53,255 nt of DNA from contig NZ_SNWD01000019.1 of assembly GCF_004361835.1 (NCBI RefSeq), positions 1 to 53,255 of the forward strand, read 5' to 3'. This DNA comes from Stakelama pacifica (GTDB lineage Bacteria > Pseudomonadota > Alphaproteobacteria > Sphingomonadales > Sphingomonadaceae). The notes below the pieces were generated by a model that had not been told where the DNA came from, ran no database searches, and saw nothing but the letters and a program-made list of their open reading frames with translations. Positions 40,994-48,236 of this stretch are shown in pieces (position 1 is the first letter of the stretch; each line of letters opens with the position of its first letter). Both the position numbers and the translations under genes were made by a program.

Positions 40994-41207
40994 TATGACT
41001 GCGTTGAGGTGACCAATTTTAACAAGAAGTTGCAAAGATAGGCATGATACGAGAAGAATATTGCCCTGACCGACGCCTCTTCCGAGCCGAAGCAACTTTT
41101 TCAACAGCCTAGAACGGTTATGACACCGCTCAAAGACAGCTTTCAACCATCCCGAAATCTGCCTGTCGCCTAACCACCGATCCGTGTCGTTCGCTGTTCG
41201 TTCGGGC
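40994..41207. other. Transposon right-end region without genes
   Basis: No gene seen. It includes CGGTTATGACACC (41115-41127), shared with 31624-31636, and a stretch next to the right repeat that extends the similarity with the left end. CTTTTTCAAC near 41097 lacks a strong stem. Confidence 0.4.
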
Positions 41208-41245
41208 CTGGCGTACGCAAAGCGCACTTTCGTGCAGTGACCCCA
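41208..41245 (-). repeat. Right terminal inverted repeat (IRR)
   Basis: 38 bp, reverse complement of the left end with five mismatches (positions 21-23, 27 and 35 counted from the outer end). The outer 20 bases are identical. Confidence 0.93.
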
Positions 41246-41250
41246 CATAG
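41246..41250. repeat. Target site duplication, right copy
   Basis: ACATA, identical to 27468-27472. Confidence 0.9.
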
Positions 41251-41290
41251 TCAGGCAGCCGTATTCACAGTCTAGATCGAACTTAAATTG

Positions 41291-41480
41291 TCGTGGGATC
41301 ACACACCGAAGCGTCGTGGGATCACACACCCTACTATCGTGGGATCACACACCGAATCACGTGGGATCACACACCGGGGGTTCCCGGAAGGCCGCAGGAA
41401 ACGTGGGTTTTTTGGCCCATTTTCCAGCCTTAACCTTCTTAACGATTCCTATTTAACAGAATCTCTTAACCCACCAGCAC
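41291..41480. repeat. Origin of replication 2 iterons and AT-rich tract
   Basis: Four 17-bp iterons TCGTGGGATCACACACC (last one with AC for TC) start at 41291, 41314, 41337 and 41359, 22-23 bp apart. An AT-rich tract with repeated TTAAC (about 41428-41472) follows. They match the lone iteron beside repA2 at 27405. The region 41481-41704 holds no supported gene. Confidence 0.8.
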
Positions 41481-41704
41481 TCCGCACCCGGATAGCTCGA
41501 AGACATTGCGGAATTGACCCTACGGGCCAATGCGCCTTTGTTTCGTGCCGGCTATCGCCGTCACAAGGGCGGCCTATCGGCCGCAGGCTTCCAGGAGAAG
41601 CAAAGCGGATCGGGCGGTGTGTGCCTGTCAGCGTTAGGCCCGGCGGACAGGGCAGGTCAGGCGATATCCCAAAGCTCACCGTTGCACCTTGCCGGTGTGT
41701 ACGA

Positions 41705-43252
41705 TCACGCCGGATCGAACAGGCGGGCGAACTCGCGCTGATCGTAATAGCGGATTTTCTTCGCCCAGAGCGGGCGTTCGCCCTGCCGCAGCAGCAGAAG
41801 GGTGTCGGCGGGCATCCGCATGATTTCGTCCGGTGTCACCAGCCTGCGCGCGGCGACGTGGCCGCTGACGCTGGTGGAATGGTCCGGGCTGTCGAACCAG
41901 CTCGTTTTCTGTGACGTGCTGGCGGTCTCATATTCGATCGTGGTGTCGCCGATCGTGCGCGAGAGCATGTCGGCCGTCGCATGATCGTTGACCCCGAATG
42001 TCTGGACCACGCCGGCATTGGACAGGAAGGTGCCGGCGCGTTCGCCATAGAGCGCGCGGAGCTGGTGCATGTCCTGAAGGATCGGCCAGAGCTGGAGGCC
42101 ATAACCCGCCATCAGCCCCATCGCACGTTCCACCGGCTCCAGTCGGCCGAGGGCTGCGAACTCATCGAGCAGGAACAGCACCGGGCTTGCCGGGCGGGCA
42201 GGGGATCGCGCCATGTCGGTGACGGCCTGCCCGACCAGCAGCCGCAGCCAGCGCGCATAGGTGTCGAGCCGATCGGGCGGGAGGCACAGGAACACGGTGC
42301 CCGGCCGCTCCTTCAGGTCCGCGAACCGGAAGTCGGATGCCGAGGTGCTGTCCACCAGGCGCGGGCTGTCCATGAAGTGGGTGTGGCGCTGCGCCGAGGA
42401 GAGCACGCCCGCAGCCTCCCGGTTCGACTTGCCGAGCTGGCGATTGGCGGCGCGCGCGATGAGGCCGCCGGCGCTGGTGCTGGCCTGCATGTCGGCGAGC
42501 AGCGTGGCGAAGCCGGCGGGATCGCGGGTGAGCTTGTCGCGCACGGTCGCCAGCGTGACGCGGGCAGGGGGCTCGTGGACGACGGTGTGCAGGATCACGC
42601 CGGCGATCAGCGCCTTGGCTTCCTCGTTCCAGTGTGCCTCGCCCGATTGCCCCGGTGCGTCATGGACCAGCGCATCGGCGATCGTCTGTGCATCCTCCGC
42701 CAAGTCGGGGCTGGTCGGATCAAGCCACGCCAGAGGGTTGTAGCGGGCCGTGGGGCGCCCCGAGACGCCGAAGGGGTCCAGGCACCACACATCGCCCTTG
42801 GCGGCCCTCGCACGGGCTGTGACGCGGGCATTCTCGCCCTTGGGGTCGATGCAGACCACCGAGCGGTCCAGCGTGAGCAGGTTGGGGATGATCGTGCCGA
42901 CGCCTTTCCCTGAGCGGGTAGGGGCCATCGTCAGCAGATGGGCGGGTCCGTCGTAGCGCAGCAGCTTGCCGCCTTCGATGGAGCGGCCGATCAGAAGATC
43001 CCCGTTTCCCTCAAGCCGGCGCACGTCTCCCCGATCGCCGAAGCGGGCCGAGCCGAGCAGCGAGCTGCGCCGGTTCGCGGCGCGGCGATTGACGCGCCAG
43101 GCCAGGAACAGGATCGCGCCGGCCAGCAGGAACGGAATGTCGGTGGCAATCTCGCCATAACCGAAGATGCCCTTGAGCCAGCTATGGCTGGCGAACAGCA
43201 CGACCGCGGCGACGAGCACCGCGAACAGCGGGCTGATCCGCCGGCCGGGCAT
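41705..43252 (-). CDS. traG: Type IV coupling protein TraG/VirD4 (module 2)
   Basis: 515 aa, shorter than TraG1 at the N-terminus. Two membrane segments (ISPLFAVLVAAVVLFASHSW and IPFLLAGAILFLAWRV) precede Walker A APTRSGKGVG (about 110-119) and IDPKGENARV; Walker B VLFLLDEFAALG is near 365. Long blocks are shared with TraG1 (WNEEAKALIAG, EPVERAMGLMAGYG). The C-terminus diverges (YETASTSQKTSWFDSPDHST), the part that usually recognises the relaxosome. The start overlaps the stop of the 43252-43536 gene (TGATG). Confidence 0.95.
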   Translation of the reverse strand: MPGRRISPLFAVLVAAVVLFASHSWLKGIFGYGEIATDIPFLLAGAILFLAWRVNRRAANRRSSLLGSARFGDRGDVRRLEGNGDLLIGRSIEGGKLLRYDGPAHLLTMAPTRSGKGVGTIIPNLLTLDRSVVCIDPKGENARVTARARAAKGDVWCLDPFGVSGRPTARYNPLAWLDPTSPDLAEDAQTIADALVHDAPGQSGEAHWNEEAKALIAGVILHTVVHEPPARVTLATVRDKLTRDPAGFATLLADMQASTSAGGLIARAANRQLGKSNREAAGVLSSAQRHTHFMDSPRLVDSTSASDFRFADLKERPGTVFLCLPPDRLDTYARWLRLLVGQAVTDMARSPARPASPVLFLLDEFAALGRLEPVERAMGLMAGYGLQLWPILQDMHQLRALYGERAGTFLSNAGVVQTFGVNDHATADMLSRTIGDTTIEYETASTSQKTSWFDSPDHSTSVSGHVAARRLVTPDEIMRMPADTLLLLRQGERPLWAKKIRYYDQREFARLFDPA

Positions 43253-43536
43253 CAGCCGGCCCGTTCCAGCGGCGTGATCGCCAGCCCCGGATCGGCGTTG
43301 GGATGATCGTAGAGCTTGAGGATGATTTGCGTGGCGAGGGGAGGGGGCACGGCCTCGTCGCGAAGCATGTCGAACAGCGCCTCATCCTCCGCGTTCAGGT
43401 CCATGCCCTCGATGGCGAGATTGGCGCGGGAGTCCGCGTCATCCTCGCGCCACATCGCGGCTTCCGCAGGCGTGCCGCGTACATAGTCGAGCGCGCGAAC
43501 TTCCGTCCGGAGAGCGTCAAGGTCGAGCGTCGTCAT
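43252..43536 (-). CDS. Small VbhA/FicA-antitoxin-like protein in the tra operon
   Basis: 94 aa, soluble and acidic. The stretch RANLAIEGMDLNAEDEALFD has the look of class I Fic antitoxins, whose inhibitory helix is (S/T)xxxE(G/N); here it reads NLAIEG, with Asn in place of Ser/Thr. No Fic toxin gene is nearby, so it would be an orphan, or the likeness is chance. It overlaps traD2 upstream (ATGA) and traG2 downstream (TGATG), so it is part of the transfer operon. In module 1 this slot holds the MNT/HEPN genes. Confidence 0.6.
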   Translation of the reverse strand: MTTLDLDALRTEVRALDYVRGTPAEAAMWREDDADSRANLAIEGMDLNAEDEALFDMLRDEAVPPPLATQIILKLYDHPNADPGLAITPLERAG

Positions 43537-43865
43537 GCCACCGTCTCCTTGCCTTCCGCTTCCGCGTCAAAGGCCCGCTTGCCGCGTCGCTTCCAGAGCG
43601 CCACCATATCGCTGGCATCATCGCCGCGAGCGCGTCCGACCAGTTCGAGCAGCGCACCGTAAATGGTCGCGCGATCGTCATCAGCAAGATCGACCAGACC
43701 GGCCTTTTGGACGAGGCCGCCCAGCTCGATCAGGTGGCGGGTGCGTTCGCGCCGTTGCACGACCCAGCCCCGCGTATCAGTCCGACGCCGTGTCGCTTCC
43801 AGACGCTGGATCAGCGCCTGGTTGCGTGCCAGCGCTGTCACGGTTGCCGCCAGCAGTTCGCCCAC
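43533..43865 (-). CDS. traD: Conjugal transfer protein TraD (module 2)
   Basis: 110 aa from GTG 43865, where similarity with the module-1 copy begins (VGELLAATVTAL). The core RRERTRHLIELGGLVQKAGL and DDRATIYGALLELV, then ALWKRRGKRAFDAEAE, are shared. The first 89 nt overlap traC2 in another frame. Like TraD1 it is probably an accessory relaxosome protein acting at oriT2. Confidence 0.78.
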   Translation of the reverse strand: MGELLAATVTALARNQALIQRLEATRRRTDTRGWVVQRRERTRHLIELGGLVQKAGLVDLADDDRATIYGALLELVGRARGDDASDMVALWKRRGKRAFDAEAEGKETVA

Positions 43866-44103
43866 CTTTGCGCCCGCGCCGCTGAAAGAAAGCCGCGCCC
43901 TTCGATCGCCACGCCTCCTTCGCTTCCGCGTTCTGTGAGGCGACGGCATCGAGTAGCACGCCGGCGAGTGTTTCCATGTCGAGTGAATCGGCACCCGTGG
44001 CGGTGACGAGCTGGCCGAGTTGTTCGACCCGGCGCGCCTTCAGACTACGCGCCTTGTCCTCCAGCGCTTTCAGCTCCGCGTTATAGTCCCGCACCTTGCG
44101 CAT
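43777..44103 (-). CDS. traC: Conjugal transfer protein TraC (module 2)
   Basis: 108 aa. MRKVRDYNAELKALEDKARS, then KARRVEQLGQLVTATGADSL and SKGAAFFQRRGRKGGRTAGG, align with TraC1. The tail after about residue 80 is low-complexity (Gly/Asp/Ala/Ser), encoded over the start of traD2. The start ATG 44103 begins the family motif. It is transcribed away from oriT2, divergent from traA2. Confidence 0.86.
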   Translation of the reverse strand: MRKVRDYNAELKALEDKARSLKARRVEQLGQLVTATGADSLDMETLAGVLLDAVASQNAEAKEAWRSKGAAFFQRRGRKGGRTAGGNRDSAGTQPGADPASGSDTASD

Positions 44104-44214
44104 GGTGCTTCCTTTCTCCGCGTTTTTGACCGCAGCAGCCTAGCAAACCTATAGGGGAGGGCAACCCACATCAACAGCCAGCACCGAGTCAATCAGGAGA
44201 TGCGAAGCAGATCA

Positions 44215-44253
44215 TGAGTGCGCGCTTATACGTCGTTGCCGACGTGTGCTAAG
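44215..44253. other. oriT 2 (origin of transfer)
   Basis: 39-bp block with one difference (C to T) from oriT1 at 9468-9506, including the ACGTCG-TTGC-CGACGT dyad (44230-44245). It lies 22 nt before traA2. A shared AGTCAATCA also precedes both copies by 20-30 nt. Confidence 0.8.
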
Positions 44254-44274
44254 TAAGGCAGATTGCAGAGCGCG

Positions 44275-47211
44275 ATGGCGATCTACCATTTCAGCGCCAA
44301 GGTCATCAGCCGCGCGAACGGCTCCAGCGCGGTTGCGTCGGCTGCGTATCGCTCCGCATCCGAGCTGCACGACGAGCGGCTTGGGCGTGACCACGACTTC
44401 TCGAACAAGGCCGGCGTCATCCATTCCGAGGTGATGCTGCCGCAAGGCGCGCCGGAGCGTTTAAGCGACCGCACCGTGTTGTGGAACGAGGTGGAGGCAG
44501 GCGAGAAGCGCAAGGACGCGCAATTGGCGCGCGAGGTGGAGTTTTCGATCCCGCGCGAGATGAGCGAGAAGCAGGGCGTTAGCCTCGCGCGCGATTTCGT
44601 GGAAAAGGAGTTCGTCCGGCGCGGGATGGTCGCCGACCTCAACGTGCATTGGGACCATGCGAAGGACGGCAGTCCTAAGCCGCACGCGCATGTCATGCTG
44701 TCGATGCGCGAGGTGGGACCGGAGGGGTTCGGCAAGAAGAACCGCGACTGGAACAGCAATGAGCATCTGAAGGGCTGGCGTGAGGCATGGGCGGCTCATG
44801 TGAATGAGCGCATGGCCGAGCTGGGGCTGGAGGGGCGGATCGATCATCGCTCCTATGCCGACCAGGGCATCGACCTTGAGCCGCAGCACAAGATCGGGCC
44901 GGCGGCGTCGCGTATGCCCGGACAGGGGCTTGAGGCCGAGCGGGTCGAGGACCATGCCCGGATCGCCCGCGCGAACGGCGAGAAGATCCTCGCCAATCCG
45001 GAAATCGCGCTCGACGCCATCACGCGGCAACAGGCGACATTCACGCAGCGCGACCTGGCGCAGTTCGCGTTCCGGCACAGCGACGGAAAGGATCAGTTCG
45101 ACCAGGTGATGAGCGCGGTGCGGACCTCGCCCGAGTTGGTGGCGCTGGGGAAGGACGGGCGCGGCGAGGACCGCTTTACCTCGCGCGACATGATCGAGAC
45201 GGAGCAGCGGTTGGAGCGCGCCGGCGATCGGCTTGCGGATCGGGCGGGGCATGGTCTCCCGACGGCAGCGTGGGATCGTGACGCCGCCGTCGGAAGTGGT
45301 GGCCTGACACTCGGGGCAGAACAGCAGGCCGCGCTGTCGCATATCACCGGCAAGGGCGATCTTTCAATTGTGGTCGGCTATGCCGGCACCGGCAAATCGA
45401 CCATGTTGGGCGTGGCGCGCGACGAATGGGAGCGGGCCGGCTATCAGGTGCGCGGGGCGGCCTTGTCGGGGATCGCGGCCGAGGGGCTTGAGGGTGGTTC
45501 CGGCATCGCCTCGCGCACGATCGCCAGCATGGAATATCAGTGGGAGCAGGGCCGCGAGCTGCTAGGCCCGCGCGACGTGCTGGTGATCGACGAGGCGGGC
45601 ATGATCGGCACGCGCCAGATGGAGCGCGTGCTGTCGGAGGCGGAGAGAGCCGGGGCCAAGGTCGTGCTGATCGGCGACGCCGAGCAGTTGCAGGCGATCG
45701 AGGCCGGCGCGGCGTTCCGCGCGCTGGCCGAGCGGCACGGCGCGGCCGAGATCAGCGAAGTTCGCCGGCAGCATGAGGATTGGCAGAAGGACGCGACGCG
45801 GGCGCTGGCGACGGGCCGCACCGGCGAGGCGGTCCACGCCTATGCCGAGCATGGCATGGCCCATGCGGCCGAGACGCGCTTGGCTGCGCGGGGCGAGCTG
45901 GTGGACCGCTGGGACGCGCAGCGGCTTGCCCATCCCGACAAGACCCGGATCATCCTCACCCATACCAATGTCGAGGTGCGGGATTTGAACTTGGCCGCGC
46001 GTGATCGGCTGCGCGACGCTGGCGAGCTGGGGCATGACGTGCGCGTGTCGGCCGAGCGGGGCGCGCGCGAGTTCGCCAATGGCGACCGCATCATGTTCCT
46101 GAAGAACGAGCGCGGGCTTGGCGTGAAGAACGGCACGCTGGGCAAGGTCGAGCGCGTGTCGCCCGACAGCATGGCGGTGAAGCTCGACGATGGCCGCAGC
46201 GTTGCGTTCGACCTGAAAGACTATGCCCATGTCGATCATGGCTATGCGGCGACCATTCATAAATCGCAGGGCGTGACGGTCGATCAGGCGCATGTCCTCG
46301 CCACCCCCGGCATGGATCGTCATTCTGCCTATGTGGCGTTGTCGCGGCATCGCGAGAGCGTGCAGCTTCACTATGGGCGTGACGACTTCGCCGATCAGCG
46401 CCAGCTCGTCCGCACGCTGGGTCGGGAACGGGTGAAGGACATGGCCGGCGACTATGGGCATGAGGGTGCTATGGCCGAGCAGGACCGGGTGCGTGCGTTC
46501 GCCGAGCGGCGCGAGATCCGGTTCCCGGAACTCGCGCGGGAGATGGTCGCCAAGGTGCAGGCGAAGGCCAAAGGCATGTTCGCCGGCTTCCGCCCGAAAC
46601 CGACGTCGCCCGAGCCGGCGCGCGACGGCAAAGGGGGTCCGAATATCATCGGCTCCGAGCGGGGATCGCCGGTGCCCAATCAGGCCAAGGCGATCGAACG
46701 CTATGCGCGCGCGCAGGCCGATATGGACCGGATGCGCGAGAAGGGCCTGCCTGTGCTCCCGCACCAGAAACAGGCGCTGGCGAAGGCCGGGGACGCGCTC
46801 GATCGGGTGCGCCCCCATGCGGCCCGGGATTTGTCGTCCGCGTTCGAGCGCAACCCCGCACTGGTGCGCGACGCGGCCGAAGGCAAGGCGGGCGGGGCGG
46901 CGCGGGCAATGGCCGAGGAAGCTCAGGTCCGTTCCAATCCCGAACTGCGCGCCGACCGCTTCGTGGAGCGCTGGCAAGGTATGGCGCGCGAGCGGGCCGA
47001 GCTCGCGCGCAGCGGCGATCGTGCCGGCGCGGAGCGCGCGGCCAAGAAGATGGACGGCTTGGCGGGAGGGCTGCATCGCGATCCGCAGCTCGAATCCGTG
47101 CTGCGGCGGCGCGCGCCCGAGCTGGGGCTGGAAATGCGTCGGGATCGTCCGATCAGCCAGGAATTGACCCGTTCGCTGGAAATTGGCCGCGATCGAGGGT
47201 TGAGCCGATAA
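44275..47211 (+). CDS. traA: TraA relaxase-helicase, MobQ type (module 2)
   Basis: 978 aa, same plan as TraA1. MAIYHFSAKVISRANGSSAV starts the relaxase, with Tyr25, and KPHAHVML holds the metal-binding histidines. The helicase has GYAGTGKS, VLVIDEAGMIG, GDAEQLQAIEAG and GYAATIHKSQGVTVD. Similarity to TraA1 extends end to end, with a variable stretch near residues 325-350 and around 790. ATG 44275 by the family N-terminus. Because the two oriT sites differ by one base, each relaxase might act on both. Confidence 0.95.
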   Translation: MAIYHFSAKVISRANGSSAVASAAYRSASELHDERLGRDHDFSNKAGVIHSEVMLPQGAPERLSDRTVLWNEVEAGEKRKDAQLAREVEFSIPREMSEKQGVSLARDFVEKEFVRRGMVADLNVHWDHAKDGSPKPHAHVMLSMREVGPEGFGKKNRDWNSNEHLKGWREAWAAHVNERMAELGLEGRIDHRSYADQGIDLEPQHKIGPAASRMPGQGLEAERVEDHARIARANGEKILANPEIALDAITRQQATFTQRDLAQFAFRHSDGKDQFDQVMSAVRTSPELVALGKDGRGEDRFTSRDMIETEQRLERAGDRLADRAGHGLPTAAWDRDAAVGSGGLTLGAEQQAALSHITGKGDLSIVVGYAGTGKSTMLGVARDEWERAGYQVRGAALSGIAAEGLEGGSGIASRTIASMEYQWEQGRELLGPRDVLVIDEAGMIGTRQMERVLSEAERAGAKVVLIGDAEQLQAIEAGAAFRALAERHGAAEISEVRRQHEDWQKDATRALATGRTGEAVHAYAEHGMAHAAETRLAARGELVDRWDAQRLAHPDKTRIILTHTNVEVRDLNLAARDRLRDAGELGHDVRVSAERGAREFANGDRIMFLKNERGLGVKNGTLGKVERVSPDSMAVKLDDGRSVAFDLKDYAHVDHGYAATIHKSQGVTVDQAHVLATPGMDRHSAYVALSRHRESVQLHYGRDDFADQRQLVRTLGRERVKDMAGDYGHEGAMAEQDRVRAFAERREIRFPELAREMVAKVQAKAKGMFAGFRPKPTSPEPARDGKGGPNIIGSERGSPVPNQAKAIERYARAQADMDRMREKGLPVLPHQKQALAKAGDALDRVRPHAARDLSSAFERNPALVRDAAEGKAGGAARAMAEEAQVRSNPELRADRFVERWQGMARERAELARSGDRAGAERAAKKMDGLAGGLHRDPQLESVLRRRAPELGLEMRRDRPISQELTRSLEIGRDRGLSR

Positions 47212-47220
47212 GGAGAGACA

Positions 47221-47958
47221 ATGGCGGACGAGGAATGGGAGGAAGGCGGCGACGCGGCAACGGAGGCGTTCGAGCAGGTGCGCGTTGCGGTCGAGCAGCA
47301 GCGCGGCGAACTAGCGTTGATGCGCCGCGCCATCGAGGGCTTGGCGGCCGAGCGCACCAGCATCGACGTGCCGGATTATTCCGAGACGCTGGGGCATGTC
47401 GTCCAGGGGCTGGAGGGCATCAACGGACGACTCGACCAGGTTACGACGGCCATCGTGAAGTCGCCGGCGTTGGCGATGACGCCTGCGCAGGTTTCGGCGC
47501 AGATCAATCGAGCGGCGGCCGACCTTCGCAGCGCCGATCATGCCGCCCTCGCCACCGCCACCAACGAGATGAAACAGCAGGGGCGCGAGCTGCGCACCGT
47601 CGTTCAATCGGCGCTGACGGCGCGGGATCAAAAGAACCGTCAACTATGGTTCGGGCTGGGCGGGTTGCTTATCGGCATCCTCCTCTGGTCCTTCCTGCCC
47701 GGTATGGTCGCGCGCGAGATCGCGCCGGCGAGCTGGCAATGGCCCGAACGCATGGCGACGCGGGTTCTTGCCGAGGCGACACCGTGGGATGCCGGGCAGC
47801 ATCTTATGGCGAGCGCATCGCGGCCGAGCTGGGAGGCGATTGTCGCGGCCGACAGGTTGCTGCGCGACAATCGAGAAAAGATCGAAGGATGCCGGCAGAC
47901 CGCAAGGAAGGCGGATCAGCCGGTGCGATGCACGATCCAAGTAGGAGCAGAGAAATAA
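47221..47958 (+). CDS. DUF6118-like membrane protein downstream of traA2
   Basis: 245 aa, paralogue of the 12453-13151 protein. Coiled-coil-prone N-terminal half (LALMRRAIEGLAAERT, then DYSETLGHVVQGLEGINGRL), membrane segment QLWFGLGGLLIGILLWSFLP (about 140-160), then PASWQWPERMATRVLAEATP. AAGGAGAG precedes ATG 47221, 9 nt after the traA2 stop. Conserved linkage with traA in both modules argues for a transfer role; no direct function known. Confidence 0.75.
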   Translation: MADEEWEEGGDAATEAFEQVRVAVEQQRGELALMRRAIEGLAAERTSIDVPDYSETLGHVVQGLEGINGRLDQVTTAIVKSPALAMTPAQVSAQINRAAADLRSADHAALATATNEMKQQGRELRTVVQSALTARDQKNRQLWFGLGGLLIGILLWSFLPGMVAREIAPASWQWPERMATRVLAEATPWDAGQHLMASASRPSWEAIVAADRLLRDNREKIEGCRQTARKADQPVRCTIQVGAEK

Positions 47959-48227
47959 TGGTGCTTCCCTACCGCTCGACGCCCATATTCGATGAGGTGA
48001 CATTGCCCGCTGCCCTGCGCTCCGAGCATCGCACCAAGGCCGGTGTGTGGGGCGTGATCCGGGCCATCGAAGGGAGATTGAAGCTCACCTATCTCGACGC
48101 TGCCTCTGAGGTGATCCTTACACCTGAGCGGCCAGGGCTTGTTCTACCGGAGCAGCCGCATTTCGTCGAACCGCTCGGAGCCATGCGGATGCAGGTCGAT
48201 TTCTACGATCAGCAGCCAAGCCTCTAG
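47958..48227 (+). CDS. DUF1971 (TehB-like cupin) small protein
   Basis: 89 aa, a compact cupin-like domain: RSTPIFDEVTLPAALRSEHR, then TKAGVWGVIRAIEGRLKLTY, RPGLVLPEQPHFVEPLG and MQVDFY. This matches DUF1971, also found fused to tellurite-resistance TehB methyltransferases, and as a free-standing protein of unknown role. The start overlaps the upstream stop (TAATG). No tehB gene nearby. Confidence 0.85.
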   Translation: MVLPYRSTPIFDEVTLPAALRSEHRTKAGVWGVIRAIEGRLKLTYLDAASEVILTPERPGLVLPEQPHFVEPLGAMRMQVDFYDQQPSL

Positions 48228-48236
48228 GGAGCAGCC

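Larger units (their letters stand above)
27473..41245. mobile_element. Complete Tn3-family transposon with sulfite and stress cargo (13,773 bp)
   Basis: The boundaries are 38-bp terminal inverted repeats beginning GGGGTCAC and a 5-bp direct duplication (ACATA) on both sides. The core is a small hypothetical gene, resolvase, res and tnpA at the left end. Cargo from 31687 to 40993 holds sulfite detoxification, sigma-factor and fluoride-response genes. Intact ends, duplication and full-length transposase suggest a fairly recent single insertion. The target lies between repA2 and its iterons. Confidence 0.93.

Noticed and set aside
41291..41375. Spaced direct repeats considered as a CRISPR array
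   Set aside because: Repeats are 17 bp with 5-6 bp gaps, no cas genes, and match an iteron beside repA2; they are replication iterons.
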